Of a stretch of DNA of 64,000 nt, positions 49,229-59,209 are shown piece after piece. The notes beneath the pieces are model-generated. The model was not told the origin of the DNA. It did no database searches and worked only from the letters and a program-made list of their open reading frames with translations. Position numbers and translations under genes: made by a program. The stretch is taken from positions 124,001 to 188,000 of the forward strand of contig NZ_BMVR01000005.1 of assembly GCF_014650815.1 (NCBI RefSeq). The letters run 5' to 3'. Source of the DNA: Streptomyces flavofungini (GTDB lineage: Bacteria > Actinomycetota > Actinomycetes > Streptomycetales > Streptomycetaceae). Every line of letters begins with the position of its first letter. Positions within the stretch are counted from its first letter, which is position 1.

Positions 49229-49492
49229 ATGAGTACCCGTACGGTGCCGCACACCACGCCCGGCGGCTTGGCTGGCCCCATGAACCCCCGCCCCACTCCG
49301 CCCCACCACACCGGCCGCCCCCACTGGTACGCGCCCCCGGCCCCCCGAAGCCCACAGCGCACCCTCGCGCTGACGGTGACGCTGACCGCGGCCGTGACGA
49401 CCGCCGCGGTCCTCCTGGCGAAGCCGATCCTGGGAGCGCTCGGCGTGGCGGTGTTCCTGGTGCTGCTCCTCACGGGCAACGCGTCGTCCTGA
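49229..49492 (+). CDS. Small single-helix membrane protein
   Basis: An 87-residue protein. A Pro/His/Thr-rich N-terminus (about 1-42) is followed by hydrophobic RTLALTVTLTAAVTTAAVLL and LGALGVAVFLVLLLTG, one long or two short membrane helices. It is not recognised as a family. Third-position GC matches real Streptomyces genes. The start could also be Met18 at 49280. It is divergent from xpb. A perfect hairpin terminator directly after the stop supports expression. Confidence 0.55.
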   Translation: MSTRTVPHTTPGGLAGPMNPRPTPPHHTGRPHWYAPPAPRSPQRTLALTVTLTAAVTTAAVLLAKPILGALGVAVFLVLLLTGNASS

Positions 49493-49503
49493 CCGCGCAC
49501 GAC

Positions 49504-49531
49504 GGCCCGGGACCTGACATGGTCCCGGGCC
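49504..49531. terminator. Bidirectional hairpin terminator
   Basis: GGCCCGGGACC (49504-49514) and GGTCCCGGGCC (49521-49531) form a perfect 11-bp stem with loop TGACAT between two convergent genes. Confidence 0.85.
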
Positions 49532-49550
49532 GCCTGCCGATGGGTGCTGC

Positions 49551-49997
49551 TCAGCTCGCGCCGGAGGTGTCCGTCGAGGGGGACGGGGGCCCGGCGAGGA
49601 CGTCCTCCACGGATGTGGCGGTGAGTGACTGATCGAACCAGAGGCTGAGCGTGTGCGGGTCGGTACAGGAGGTGATGCGTTCTCGGGTGCCCTCGGGGAC
49701 GTGGAGGCCGCGCATCTCCAGGGCGCGCAAGATCATGGAGACGCGAGCCTTGGCCTCGCCCTTGGCCTCCCCCTTGGCCTCCCCCTCGGCCTTGCCCTCG
49801 AGGTAGGCCGTCTCGCGGACCGTGCCGCGTCCGGGGAAGTAGCTCACGAAGCTCAAGATTTCCCTCCATTTGTCTCCGGCTGCGGTGCCCCGCAGGTTGA
49901 TGTCCGGGAACTCGTAGAAGTAGTCGGCGGCCTCCGGGTCGTGCTGTTGAAGGCCACGGCCGAGTGCTTCCGGCGTGTCCGGCGAACAGGGACGCGT
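49551..49997 (-). pseudogene. Remnant of an Rpn/YhgA-like (PD-(D/E)XK nuclease-type) gene, C-terminal part only
   Basis: The readable frame gives EALGRGLQQHDPEAADYFYE, FPDINLRGTAAGDKWREILS, then FVSYFPGRGTVRETAYLEGK, a GEAKGEAKGEAK hinge and MRGLHVPEGTRERITSCTD, ending in DQSLTATSVEDVLAG. This matches the end of Streptomyces proteins of about 290 residues with an N-terminal Rpn-type nuclease fold, as I recall that family. A TGA at 49998-50000 stops the frame upstream and the nuclease half is missing. No proper start remains; a TTG at 49856 is the only candidate. The remnant interrupts the xpb neighbourhood. Confidence 0.65.
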
Positions 49998-50039
49998 TCA
50001 CTCTTTCGATGGCCCTGGACGTGTGCGGGTCAGGGCCCG

Positions 50040-52580
50040 TCACTCGTCCGCCAGTTCCGCCACCCCCGTGACCCGGTGCAAGGGATAGGTGCGGACCTCG
50101 TCCGCCGTGTGGTCGTAGGCCGTGACGAAGCCGCCCTCGACGCGGACCGGGGCGATGACGCGTTGGCTGGCGGCGCCTTCGGCGTTGACGTAGCCGATCC
50201 AGAGGGCTTCGCCGGTCATGACGGCGGCCTGCATGGTGGCGAGGGTCTCGGCGGGGGTGGTGCGGGGGAGTTCGCCGGTGGTGGGGGTGGTGGTCTTGCG
50301 GGGGGTGGTGGAGGCGAGGTCGCCGGCGCGGATGGCGCGTACGGCGGCGTCGATGAGGGTGGTGTCCGGCAGGGGCGGGCCGTCCGGGACCGGCTCCGGG
50401 GCGGTGCGCGGCGGGGTGCGGTGGCTGTGCGCGCGAGTGATGAGGACGTCGCCCTCCGCGCTCTCGGCGGACGGGGCGAAGCCGAGGGAGCGCAGGCCGT
50501 CGAGGAGCGCGGCCGGGTCGGCCTGGGTGGCGAGGACGGTCGGGGCGAGGCGGCGCAGGCGCAGCCCTTGGGCGCGCTTGTCGGCGAGGATCTCGTTGAG
50601 TACGCCCTCGTCGTCGCAGCGCACGTACGCGGAGGCGGCGCCGATGCGCAGGTGGCCGTGTTTCCGTGCGACGTCGTCGATCAGGTACGTGAGGGGCTGC
50701 GGGACGGGCGTACGGGAGTGCGCGGCGAGGAAGGCGTGCAGGTCGGACGCGGTCTGCCCGGCGTCGAGCGCACGCCGCACGGACCCCGGCGTGAACCGGT
50801 ACACGGTCGCCCCGCCCTTCGACTCGACGTCGGCGAGCACGGTGAGCGCGTCCGCGAGGGGGCGCTGCAGCGGGCCCGGCGCGACGGCGGTGAGGTCGGC
50901 TTGGAGGAGGACGTGGTCGAGGGGGTCGGGGAGGAGGGGGGCGAGGAGGCGCGCGGCCTCCGCCTGGCCCGCCCCCGGCCCGCCCTGCGGTCCGGGCCGG
51001 GCCCCATCGGCCCCAGGCCCGCCCTGCGGTCCAGGGTGCGCGGGCGGGTGGACGGGAGAGCCGCCACGGAGCGGCGGCGGAAGCTGCTCAGGGCCCCCGG
51101 CCAGCAGGGCGCGGGCATGGGACGACAGAGCCCCCCGCCCCGTCACCCCGAGGAGTTCCGCCTCGTCCAGCGTCCACCCGGCCAGGCGTGACCGCAGGTC
51201 GGAGGCGCCCGCGCCGGGCGGTCGTTCCCAGCGGAGGCGGGCGCTGAGGGAGTCCGGGGCGGGGGCGGAGCCTTCGGGGAGGTCGGCGAGGAGGTGGAGG
51301 ACGCGGTGGCGGATCTCGGGGGCGGCGGCGCGGTCGAGGCCGGGGCCGAGGGCGGAGAGGGTGCGGTCCTTGCTGTCGCGGCCGCCGACGAGGCCCGCCG
51401 TGCGGGTCGCGGTGAGCCACGCGGTGGCGAGGCGGGCCCAGCGTTCGGCGGCGGGCAGCTCCTGCCAGGTGTCGTACGCCGGTGTCGCCGCGTACCGCTC
51501 GTCGGTCTCGCCGTCGGCCGCGAGGAGCCCGGCGGCGTACGCGAGTTCCACCCAGAACGCGGCCTGCGGCTCCGGCACGTCCAGGGCCACCGCGGTCCGC
51601 TTCAGGTCGCGCACGCTGAGGCCGCCCGCGCGCAGCACCGCGGGCCCGCCCTCGTCCCAGTCCTTGAGGAGTTCCTCGACGGTGGCGAGCGCCATGTGCG
51701 CCTGGCCCGCCGCGGTCGCGTCCACAACCTGTGGACGGTGTTCGCGCGCGGCCCGCACGGGCGGCGCGGCGGCCTCCAGCACGCGGTGGGCGCGCCCGCC
51801 GCGCAGGTGCAGGGCGGCCTCGCGGGGCAGGACGACGGTGCCCGGCGCGGTCGGCAGGAGCAGTCCCCGGTCGATCAGCCAGCGCAGGTGTGCCGCCGGT
51901 TCGGCGGTGACCTGGCCGTACGGCGGGCCCCAGACGAGCCGGGACAGGATCTCCACGGACTCCGTGGGCGCCTCGTCCAGGAGCGCCGCCATCCGCTTGC
52001 GGTCGGTGAACAGCCCCGTCAGCGCCTCCACGGCCGACACCGCGTCGTGCGTGGCGGCGAGCCCCGCCGCCGCGACCAGGCTCTGCACCCGCCCCGGCGA
52101 CATCCCCGCCATCGCCTCGGCGACGGTCGGCCCGAGGCCCGTCGGGGACGGCCGCTGCGGGGTGGGCGCGAGGAGTTCGCGGGCGGTGCGGACCAGGCGG
52201 AGCCGGTCGTCGCCGCCCCAGACGAGGGCCTGTCCGCGCAGCGTGGCGAGGGCGTGGTCGAAGGCGTCCCGCACCTCGGCCGCGTCCGCCCCCTCGCCGT
52301 CGTCGCCCGCGAGGAGCCCCAGCACCTCCGCGTACGTGGCCGGTTCGCGCGCCACCGCCAGGGCCTCCGCGACCTGCTGTGTGAACCGGTCGAGCCGTTC
52401 GAGGGCGCGTACGACGGACGCCCGCGTGCCCGCGCGCGTCGCGAGCTGCGTGAGGTCGTTCGGGACCGGCGTCAGAAGGTCCGGCCGGGTCCGCAACAAC
52501 GCGACCATGGCCGCGTCGTCACTCGCCCGGAGGGCTTCCGCCAGGGAACGGGGGGCGTCCGGGGTGCTCATCCTCGCCAC
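50040..52580 (-). CDS. Helicase-associated protein with C-terminal WYL-like domain (XPB partner)
   Basis: An 846-residue protein without Walker motifs. It has a long helical N-terminal part (about 10-480), then a helicase conserved C-terminal-type region (about 575-700: VLLQADLTAVAPGPLQRPLA, TYLIDDVARKHGHLRIGAAS). The C-terminal WYL-like domain (about 790-840) reads ALWIGYVNAEGAASQRVIAP and YPLHRVTGV. In M. tuberculosis a similar gene (Rv0862c) lies directly beside xpb. Here about 920 bp separate the two. The role is probably regulation of XPB or DNA binding. The start is GTG at 52580 or ATG at 52571. Gly/Pro-rich repeats (HPGPQGGPGADGARPGPQGG) occur near 515-540. Confidence 0.85.
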   Translation of the reverse strand: MARMSTPDAPRSLAEALRASDDAAMVALLRTRPDLLTPVPNDLTQLATRAGTRASVVRALERLDRFTQQVAEALAVAREPATYAEVLGLLAGDDGEGADAAEVRDAFDHALATLRGQALVWGGDDRLRLVRTARELLAPTPQRPSPTGLGPTVAEAMAGMSPGRVQSLVAAAGLAATHDAVSAVEALTGLFTDRKRMAALLDEAPTESVEILSRLVWGPPYGQVTAEPAAHLRWLIDRGLLLPTAPGTVVLPREAALHLRGGRAHRVLEAAAPPVRAAREHRPQVVDATAAGQAHMALATVEELLKDWDEGGPAVLRAGGLSVRDLKRTAVALDVPEPQAAFWVELAYAAGLLAADGETDERYAATPAYDTWQELPAAERWARLATAWLTATRTAGLVGGRDSKDRTLSALGPGLDRAAAPEIRHRVLHLLADLPEGSAPAPDSLSARLRWERPPGAGASDLRSRLAGWTLDEAELLGVTGRGALSSHARALLAGGPEQLPPPLRGGSPVHPPAHPGPQGGPGADGARPGPQGGPGAGQAEAARLLAPLLPDPLDHVLLQADLTAVAPGPLQRPLADALTVLADVESKGGATVYRFTPGSVRRALDAGQTASDLHAFLAAHSRTPVPQPLTYLIDDVARKHGHLRIGAASAYVRCDDEGVLNEILADKRAQGLRLRRLAPTVLATQADPAALLDGLRSLGFAPSAESAEGDVLITRAHSHRTPPRTAPEPVPDGPPLPDTTLIDAAVRAIRAGDLASTTPRKTTTPTTGELPRTTPAETLATMQAAVMTGEALWIGYVNAEGAASQRVIAPVRVEGGFVTAYDHTADEVRTYPLHRVTGVAELADE

Positions 52581-52633
52581 GGTAGCGGGTCACCCGGCGG
52601 GCCGGGCCGGGCGGCGGCACCCCCAGCGCCCCG

Positions 52634-53554
52634 TCAGGCGTTCTGCGCCCGGTCGTACACCTTCTTCGCCAGGTTCCCGAACACCTCGCCGTACATCTTG
52701 GTCGGCTGCAGCGAGTCCAGTGCGCTGTTGACCGAGATCAGGGTGCCGCGGCCGGTGGTGGCGTTGAAGTCGGCGAACCAGGGGCCGCCGCTGGCGCCGC
52801 CGGAGAGGTCGCAGGGGATGGCCTGGGTGCCGTGCTCCTTCTTCGCGGTGCCGACGCAGCGGAGGAGGGATTCGCCGCGCTGCGGGCGGGTCGCGGAGTA
52901 GCCGAGGGCGGAGACGGTGCCGCCGACGGGGCGGTTGAAGGCGACGGCCCGGGCGCCGACGGCGTCGGTGAGCTTCTTGCCGGTCGCCTTGTCGGGGTCG
53001 ACGACGAGCGTGGCCATGTCGTCGGTGGAGTCCGTCTCCCAGGCGCGCGGGGTGACGGCCTGGCGGACCGCGTACGTGCCGTACGGCGCCTTGCCGTCCT
53101 TGTAGCCCGGGGCGAACACCATCTCGATGTTGGTGTTCATGGGGGAGGAGCCGCGGCGCACACAGTGGGCGGCGGTCATCACCGCGGAGCGGTTGGCGCT
53201 CTTCACGGCCGTCGCCGTGCACCAGGTGTCGGCGCCGCTCGCGTTGACGAAGAAGAGGCGGCCCACGGTCTTCAGCCGGGGGCCCTGCCACGGCTTGGCC
53301 TTCGGTCCGGTCGGGCCGAGGTCCACGGACCTGCCGACGGCCTTCATACGGGCGGGCGTCCAGTAGGCGAGGGCGTCCTTGCGCTCCGCGGAGGTGAACT
53401 TCAGGACCGAGGTCGGGTCGGCCGCGGCATCGGCCTGACCGGCCGTGGCGGTCGCCACGACGGGGGCGGCGAGGGCCAGGGCCGTGGCGGCCACGGCCAG
53501 TCCCATGGCGCGGCCACGAAGTCGCCGGGTCAGGGAGGGGGATGTCGCGGGCAT
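52634..53554 (-). CDS. Secreted trypsin-like serine protease
   Basis: A 306-residue protein with a signal peptide (1 to about 44, Ala-rich after RRLRGR). The catalytic triad is visible as His130 in TAAHC, Asp179 in DDMATLV and Ser255 in SGGASGGPW. Cys pairs occur around WCTATAV and CVGT/IPCD. It is of the V8-like/trypsin-like type without a large pro-domain. It is exported by Sec or Tat and its target is unknown. GAGGAG precedes this ATG by 10 nt, so the shorter start is preferred over 53584. Confidence 0.88.
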   Translation of the reverse strand: MPATSPSLTRRLRGRAMGLAVAATALALAAPVVATATAGQADAAADPTSVLKFTSAERKDALAYWTPARMKAVGRSVDLGPTGPKAKPWQGPRLKTVGRLFFVNASGADTWCTATAVKSANRSAVMTAAHCVRRGSSPMNTNIEMVFAPGYKDGKAPYGTYAVRQAVTPRAWETDSTDDMATLVVDPDKATGKKLTDAVGARAVAFNRPVGGTVSALGYSATRPQRGESLLRCVGTAKKEHGTQAIPCDLSGGASGGPWFADFNATTGRGTLISVNSALDSLQPTKMYGEVFGNLAKKVYDRAQNA

Positions 53555-53851
53555 GGCGGGGGTCTCCTCGGTTCGGGGGCGCACGGCGAACGGCGGGTAA
53601 CGAACGGCGGGTAGCGAGTGGTGAGCAGCAGCGAGCAGTAGGCAGTGGGCAGTTCGGCAACCATCAGGAGCTGTCGAACTGCTCTGCTAGACAGGGGGAT
53701 CCGGCTGTTCGGTTGGCGCTGTCGATGTTCTGTGACACAAGGGGGACAGCCGGGGTGCGGCGGCCGCGTCAGGGGCAGGGGCGCCGGGGGCCGCGGATCA
53801 CGGTAACGTCGAGGTCCGGGCCCACAACACCGCAGCCCCGGAGGGAACTTC
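53555..53851. other. 297-bp divergent intergenic region with an inverted repeat
   Basis: No gene was found. GCAGTTCG (53649-53656) and CGAACTGC (53675-53682) form an 8-bp dyad with an 18-nt spacer, a possible operator for the protease gene. Simple direct repeats (CGGCGGGTA, AGCGAG) fill the stretch near the protease start. Confidence 0.5.
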
Positions 53852-55108
53852 GTGGGGATCGAGAGCGACCAGCTCGTCTTCGACTACCTGAGCCGCGTCG
53901 GCGACGTGGCCCAGCAGCGCCAACTGCCGTCCGGCACCCGGATGCGGCTCGTCTCCGGGCTGCGCGGCGAGATCGACCGCCGCCGGGCGGGCGCGGCCGA
54001 CAGCCCCGCCGCGATCCGCCGCATCCTGGACGGCCTCGGCACCCCGGACGAACTGGTCGACGCGGCGGCCGACCACCCCGACGACATCAGCGCCGCCATC
54101 CCCGAACAGCGCGAGGAGCCGCAGACCAGCCGCCTGCGCCGGGTCGTCCCCCGCCCCCGCCTGCGCCCGGCCACGGACCGCCCGGCGGCCACGGACCGCC
54201 CGACCGCCGAGGGCCCCGCCCGTCCGGCCACCGAGCGCCCGGAGCGCCCCGCCCGCCCCGTCCGCCCCACGAAGGACCGCCCCACGAAGGGCCGTCCCGC
54301 CCGCCCCGCCAAGCGCCGCCCCGCCCCCGACTCCCGTCCGGACCCCCGCCCCGCCCCGCCCCACCTCGCGGGCACCGACGAACTCGGCGTCAGCGGCGCC
54401 GACCTGGAACCCGACTGGTGGCGTGTCGACAACACCCCGGCGGCGGGCAAGGACACCGTGCACGGCTTCGTCGGCGGCGTGGAGATCCCGGAGATGCTGA
54501 AGCGACCGGTGAGCACGGCGAAGCCGGGGCCGGGCGAGGTGGCGGACGCCGAGGACGAGTACGACGAGGAAGAGGGCTACGAGGAAGAGGGGTACGAGGC
54601 CGACGATGACGAGGCCGTCGAGGCCGCCCCGCGCGGCCGGTTCCGGCGTCTGCTCGCGCCCGCCGTCGGGGCAGCCCCCGACGAGGACACCGACGAGGAG
54701 GCCCCGGCCAAGGAGGCGCCGTCCGCGAAGGGGGCCAACGCCAGGGCCGGTGTGGCCCGCGCCCTCAGCAACCCGGTCGTGCTGCTCGCGGCCATCGCGC
54801 TCGTCGTCGGTGCCGTCATCGGCAACTGGTTCGCGCTGGCGGGCGGTTGGGCCGTCGCCTACTTCGCGCCCAAGCTCAGCCCGGCCGAGAAGAAGGTCGG
54901 CGTGTTCGTCATGCCCGGCCTCGCCATCGCGGCGGGCGTCGGCTGGCTGTGGGGCCGCTCGCAGGGCAAGTGGGGCGAGCCCATCGTGAAGGGGCACATG
55001 AACGAGGCGGTGGCCGACACCTGGCCCTGGGTGGTCCGCGGGGCGGCCGTCGCCACCGCGCTCTTCCTGGTGTGGAGGTCGCAGCGGCAACGGCCGTCGG
55101 CGGAATAG
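53852..55108 (+). CDS. Membrane protein with helical N-terminus and long Pro/Arg linker
   Basis: A 418-residue protein. Residues 1-88 resemble the helical HAAS-like signalling domain (FDYLSRVGDVAQQRQLPSGT, AIRRILDGLGTPDELVDAAA). A disordered stretch rich in Arg and Pro follows (about 95-170), then a short domain GADLEPDWWRVDN, an acidic patch (EDEYDEEEGYEEEGYEADDD, about 232-251) and three or four membrane segments (about 300-410: VVLLAAIALVVGAVIGNWFA and later). It is probably envelope-related, but the function is unknown. GTG is preceded by GGAGGGAAC. Confidence 0.75.
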   Translation: MGIESDQLVFDYLSRVGDVAQQRQLPSGTRMRLVSGLRGEIDRRRAGAADSPAAIRRILDGLGTPDELVDAAADHPDDISAAIPEQREEPQTSRLRRVVPRPRLRPATDRPAATDRPTAEGPARPATERPERPARPVRPTKDRPTKGRPARPAKRRPAPDSRPDPRPAPPHLAGTDELGVSGADLEPDWWRVDNTPAAGKDTVHGFVGGVEIPEMLKRPVSTAKPGPGEVADAEDEYDEEEGYEEEGYEADDDEAVEAAPRGRFRRLLAPAVGAAPDEDTDEEAPAKEAPSAKGANARAGVARALSNPVVLLAAIALVVGAVIGNWFALAGGWAVAYFAPKLSPAEKKVGVFVMPGLAIAAGVGWLWGRSQGKWGEPIVKGHMNEAVADTWPWVVRGAAVATALFLVWRSQRQRPSAE

Positions 55109-55122
55109 CCGCGCCGGGGAGG

Positions 55123-56112
55123 CTACTTCGTCAGGTCGGCCCGCAACTCGTCCAGGATCTTGGCCGCGGCCGTGTACCCGATCCCCTGGATCCACAACTC
55201 GTCGTCGACGGCGTGGACGTTGCCGGACTTCACGGCCTTCATGTTCTTCCACAGACCGCTGCCGACGGTCCGCGTCTGCTTGGCCTTCGCCGGATCCCCG
55301 TACGTGGACCGGAAGATGACGTCCGTGTCCGCCATGTCGATCTTCTCGGGGCTCAGGTCGTACGAGAACCCGTCCTTGGCCTTCTTCGCCAGCGGCGCCC
55401 GGCCGAGGCCGACGTCCTTGAGGAGGGTGGCGATGTACGTCTGCTCGCCGTAGACGCGGATGTCCGCGCCCTCCACGAAGCGGACGATGTTGACCTCGGT
55501 CGCCTTGGCCTTCGCGGGGCCGCCGACGGCCGTCGTGACCTTCTTGGCGTGGGCGGTGTAGTCGGCGACGGCCTTCTTCGCCTCGGGCTCCTTGCCGAGC
55601 GCGGCGGCGTGGGTCTGGAAGTTCTCCTTCCAGGGGTAGCCGGTGGTCTCCGTCATCACGGTCGGCGCGATCTTCTTGAGCTGGTCGTACTTCGCCCCGT
55701 GCCGGATCTTGGACGTGAGGATCAGGTCGGGCTTGAGCCCGGCGATGACCTCCAGGTTCGGGTTCAGCATCTCCCCGACGTCCTTGATGCCCGCGACCTC
55801 GTCCTTCGGCAGGTACTTCGGGAACCCGCCGGACGCCTCGACGTGCGTGGCGCCGATCGGCTTCACACCGAGGGTGATCGCGGAGTCCAGTTCGGCGGTG
55901 TCGAGTACGACGACCCGCTTCGGCTCGACCGGCACCTTCACGTCGCCCATGGCGGTCTTGACCGTGTGCGTCTTGCCGGAGCCCGCGTCCGAGCCGGAGC
56001 CGTCGGAGTCGGAGCCGCAGGCGGTGAGGGCGAGGGCGCCGGTGAGGGCGAGGGCGCCCGCGGTGAGGGCGCGACGGCGTGCGGAACCGGTGCGGCGGGG
56101 GAAACCAGTCAT
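55123..56112 (-). CDS. Iron-siderophore ABC transporter solute-binding lipoprotein
   Basis: A 329-residue FecB/FepB-type lipoprotein with lipobox ALTA-C (Cys32). It has [20 protein letters not shown], then [31 protein letters not shown] and [20 protein letters not shown], typical of siderophore-binding type III proteins. It carries ferric siderophore to the two permeases. It is the last gene of the operon, although binding proteins are usually first, and its ATG overlaps the ATPase stop by 4 nt. Confidence 0.93.
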   Translation of the reverse strand: MTGFPRRTGSARRRALTAGALALTGALALTACGSDSDGSGSDAGSGKTHTVKTAMGDVKVPVEPKRVVVLDTAELDSAITLGVKPIGATHVEASGGFPKYLPKDEVAGIKDVGEMLNPNLEVIAGLKPDLILTSKIRHGAKYDQLKKIAPTVMTETTGYPWKENFQTHAAALGKEPEAKKAVADYTAHAKKVTTAVGGPAKAKATEVNIVRFVEGADIRVYGEQTYIATLLKDVGLGRAPLAKKAKDGFSYDLSPEKIDMADTDVIFRSTYGDPAKAKQTRTVGSGLWKNMKAVKSGNVHAVDDELWIQGIGYTAAAKILDELRADLTK

Positions 56113-57065
56113 GACGTGGGCCTTTCGTCGAGGGGTGGTTTCTTGTCTGCGGGAGCCGAGGCGTCTGCGGGAGCCGAAGGGCCGGTGGGAGCCGAGGAGT
56201 CTGCGGGGGCCGAAGGACCGGCGGGGGGCGCGGACTTCCCCGGGGCCGACGGCTGCCAGGGCGTGCCCGGCACCACCAGCGGCGAGCCCGTCACCGGGTC
56301 GGGGATGACCACGCAGTCCAGGCCGAAGACCTCGCGTACGAGCTCCTCGGTGACGACCTCCGCGGGCGTTCCCCGGGCGACCAGGCGGCCCGCCTTCATG
56401 GCGACGAGGTGGTCGGCGTACCGGGCGGCCTGGTTCAGGTCGTGCAGCACGACCACGACCGTCCGGCCCCGGTCATGGTTCAACTGGCGTACCAGATCGA
56501 GGACCTCGACCTGGTGGGAGATGTCCAGATACGTCGTCGGCTCGTCCAGGAGCAGCAGCTCCGTCTCCTGCGCCAGCGCCATCGCGATCCACACGCGCTG
56601 CCGCTGCCCGCCCGACAGCTCGTCCACGGACCGCTCGGCGAGCTCCGCCACGTCCGTGCGCGCCATCGCCTCGGTCACGGCGGTCTCGTCGGCGTCGGAC
56701 CACTGCTGCCACCAGCGCTGGTGCGGCTGGCGGCCGCGCGCGACCAGGTCGCCGACGGTGATCGCCTCGGGGGCCACCGGTGTCTGCGGGAGCAGCCCGA
56801 TCTGCTGGGCGACGCGCCGCGTCGGCAGCTTCGCCAGGGCCTCGCCGTCGAGCAGCACGGACCCGCCCTTGGGCTTCAGGAGCCGTCCGAGCGCCCGCAG
56901 TGTCGTCGACTTGCCGCAGGCGTTCGGGCCGACGATGACGGTGACCTCGCCGTCGGGGATCGCGAGGTCCAGCTCGTGCACGACCGTGCGGTCCTCGTAC
57001 GCGAGGGTCAGCTCGCTGGCGGTGAGGCGGGCGGCCGCCGTGGTGGCGGGGGCGGGGGCGGTCAC
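56109..57065 (-). CDS. Iron-siderophore ABC transporter ATPase
   Basis: A 318-residue FecE/FepC-type ATPase. Walker A is GPNACGKST (about 47-55), signature [15 protein letters not shown], Walker [13 protein letters not shown] and switch [13 protein letters not shown], all complete. The core ends near residue 265. A tail of about 45 residues made of Ala/Pro/Ser repeats ([20 protein letters not shown]) follows and has no known role. The start overlaps the stop of the permease gene by 4 nt. Confidence 0.94.
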   Translation of the reverse strand: MTAPAPATTAAARLTASELTLAYEDRTVVHELDLAIPDGEVTVIVGPNACGKSTTLRALGRLLKPKGGSVLLDGEALAKLPTRRVAQQIGLLPQTPVAPEAITVGDLVARGRQPHQRWWQQWSDADETAVTEAMARTDVAELAERSVDELSGGQRQRVWIAMALAQETELLLLDEPTTYLDISHQVEVLDLVRQLNHDRGRTVVVVLHDLNQAARYADHLVAMKAGRLVARGTPAEVVTEELVREVFGLDCVVIPDPVTGSPLVVPGTPWQPSAPGKSAPPAGPSAPADSSAPTGPSAPADASAPADKKPPLDERPTS

Positions 57066-58180
57066 GCGGTGCCTCCATTGCGGACGGTGCGGCTGCGGAT
57101 GATCAGCCAGATCAGGTACGGGGCGCCGACGGCCGCCGTCAGGACGCCCACCGGCAGCTCGGTCGGCGCGAACAGCTTCCGGGCGAGCAGGTCGGCCAGG
57201 ACGACGATGAGCGCGCCCAGCAGGGCCGAACTCAGGAGCGGGATCTGGGCGGTGCGGGTGAGGCGGCGGGCGATCTGCGGGGCGAGGAGGGCCACGAAGT
57301 CGACCGGGCCCGCGGCGCCCGTCGCCACGGAGGCAAGCACCACGCCCAGCAGGATCAGGCCGAAGCGGACGCGGCCCAGGCGTACGCCCAGGGCCGTCGC
57401 CGTGTCGTCGTCCATCGCCGCGGTCCGCTGGGCGCGGGCCGCCCAGGCCACGAACGGGAGCAGGACGAGGAGGGTCAGGGCGAGGGGGTCGGCCTCGGGC
57501 CAGCCGCGGCCGTTCAGCGAACCCGTCATCCAGATCTGCGCCTGCTGCGCGACCAGGTAGTCGCCCTTCGTCATGAACAGCGTCGTGACGGAGCGGAGGG
57601 CGATGGCGAAGCCGATGCCGATGAGGACGAAGCGGGTGGCGTGCAGGCCGCCCCGCCAGGCGAAGACGTAGACGAGGAGGGCGGCGAGGATGCCGCCCGC
57701 CACGGAGAGGTAGGGCAGGAGCGTGTACGACGTCACGCCGAACGTCATCGCTCCTACCGTCACCGCGGCCGCGCCCTGGCTGATGCCGATGATGTCCGGG
57801 CTGGCCAGGGGGTTTCGGGCGACCGTCTGGATGAGGGCGCCCGCTGTTCCGAAGGCGGCGCCCACCAGGAGGCCCACCGTCATCCGGGGTTCGCGGAGGG
57901 TGCCCACGACCAGCTCGTCGGGGGAGGGGCGGCCGAAGACGACCTTCAGGGCTTCCGCGGGGTGTACGAAGGTCTCGCCGACGCAGAGGTAGGCGAGACT
58001 GGCTGCCGCGAGGGTCGCGGCGAGCGCGGCTGTGACGACGGCGGAGCGGCTGTGCAGGAGGAAGGTCGCCCTCCGGAACCGGAGCACGACATGGCCGGGG
58101 GGACGTACGCGTGACGGTTGCCCGGCACCGTGGGCACAGCGCTTCGAGACGTCGATCGGCGCGTCGTCGCTCGTCTTCAT
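57062..58180 (-). CDS. Iron-siderophore ABC transporter permease (FecCD family), second subunit
   Basis: A 372-residue permease with about nine or ten membrane helices. Family motifs are [20 protein letters not shown], then [40 protein letters not shown] and [17 protein letters not shown], the loop that touches the ATPase. The first 45 residues are hydrophilic, and the start (ATG at 58180) overlaps the first permease's stop by 4 nt. A later start near [10 protein letters not shown] would give the usual length. Confidence 0.92.
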   Translation of the reverse strand: MKTSDDAPIDVSKRCAHGAGQPSRVRPPGHVVLRFRRATFLLHSRSAVVTAALAATLAAASLAYLCVGETFVHPAEALKVVFGRPSPDELVVGTLREPRMTVGLLVGAAFGTAGALIQTVARNPLASPDIIGISQGAAAVTVGAMTFGVTSYTLLPYLSVAGGILAALLVYVFAWRGGLHATRFVLIGIGFAIALRSVTTLFMTKGDYLVAQQAQIWMTGSLNGRGWPEADPLALTLLVLLPFVAWAARAQRTAAMDDDTATALGVRLGRVRFGLILLGVVLASVATGAAGPVDFVALLAPQIARRLTRTAQIPLLSSALLGALIVVLADLLARKLFAPTELPVGVLTAAVGAPYLIWLIIRSRTVRNGGTA

Positions 58181-59175
58181 GCCGCCACCGCCTTTCGGCG
58201 GACCAGGGTCACCAGGAACGGCACCCCGATGAGGGCGGTCATCACGCCCGCCGGGACCTCGCTCGGGGGGAAGACGACGCGGCCGATCGTGTCGGAGACC
58301 AGGAGCATGATGGGGCCCAGGAGGGCTGCCAGGGGGAGGACCCAGCGGTGGTCGCTGCCGACGACGGCGCGGGCGATGTGCGGGACCGCGAGGCCGATGA
58401 AGGCGATGGGGCCCGCGGCGGCGACGCCGACGGCGGTGAGGACCGTGGCGCCGAGGCCGCCCACGACGCGTACCGTCGCGACCTTCTGACCGAGGCCCTT
58501 GGCCACGTCCTCACCGAGGGCCAGGGCGTCGAGGCCGCGGGCGACGGAGAGGACGAGGAGCAGCCCGACGAGCAGGAAGGGCCAGATCTGGGCGGCGATC
58601 TCGGCGTCGCGGCCGGACAGCGAGCCGACCTGCCAGAAGCGGAACTCGTCCAGGGCGGAGGCCTTGGTGGTGAGGACGGCGGTGGTGACGGAGACGAGCA
58701 GGGCGTTGATGGCGGCGCCGCCGAGGGCGAGCTTGACCGGGGTGGCGCCGCCGCGCCCGCTGCTGGCGATGGCGTACACGGCGACGGAGGCGATCCCGGC
58801 GCCCGCGAAGGCGTACCAGACGTAGCCGGTGAGGGTGTGGACGCCCGCGTAGGCGATGGCGAGGACGACGCCGACGGAGGCGCCCTGGCTGATGCCGAGG
58901 ATGCCGGGGTCGGCGATGGGGTTGCGGGTGATGCCCTGCAGCGCGGTACCGGCGACGGCGAGGGCGGCGCCGACCATCACGCCGATGACGGTGCGGGGCA
59001 CCCGCAGCTCCCGGACGACCTCGGCGGCGTCGCTGTGCCCGCCGTGCAGGAGGGCGTCGAGGACGGCGGCGGGCGCGATCGCGCGGGCGCCGACGGCGAG
59101 GCTGAACAGGACTGCGAGGAGCAGGGCCAGGACGGCCGCCGTCATCGCGACAGCGCGTCTGACGGACACACGCAT
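58177..59175 (-). CDS. Iron-siderophore ABC transporter permease (FecCD family), first subunit
   Basis: A 332-residue permease starting [20 protein letters not shown]. It has [40 protein letters not shown] and [20 protein letters not shown], the classical coupling loop. Length is standard. It heads a four-gene operon (two permeases, ATPase, binding protein) linked by 4-nt overlaps, with an iron-box-like site 35-53 bp before the ATG. It should import a ferric siderophore, possibly a hydroxamate, but no siderophore synthesis genes are nearby. Confidence 0.93.
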   Translation of the reverse strand: MRVSVRRAVAMTAAVLALLLAVLFSLAVGARAIAPAAVLDALLHGGHSDAAEVVRELRVPRTVIGVMVGAALAVAGTALQGITRNPIADPGILGISQGASVGVVLAIAYAGVHTLTGYVWYAFAGAGIASVAVYAIASSGRGGATPVKLALGGAAINALLVSVTTAVLTTKASALDEFRFWQVGSLSGRDAEIAAQIWPFLLVGLLLVLSVARGLDALALGEDVAKGLGQKVATVRVVGGLGATVLTAVGVAAAGPIAFIGLAVPHIARAVVGSDHRWVLPLAALLGPIMLLVSDTIGRVVFPPSEVPAGVMTALIGVPFLVTLVRRKAVAA

Positions 59176-59209
59176 CGGCTGGGGCTCGTTTCGCAGGGGC
59201 CGGTCTGGT

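Noticed and set aside
49135..50043. A 302-residue minus-strand frame from 50043
   Set aside because: It is the out-of-frame reading across the Rpn remnant, its hinge repeats and the xpb leader. The other frame carries the recognisable protein.
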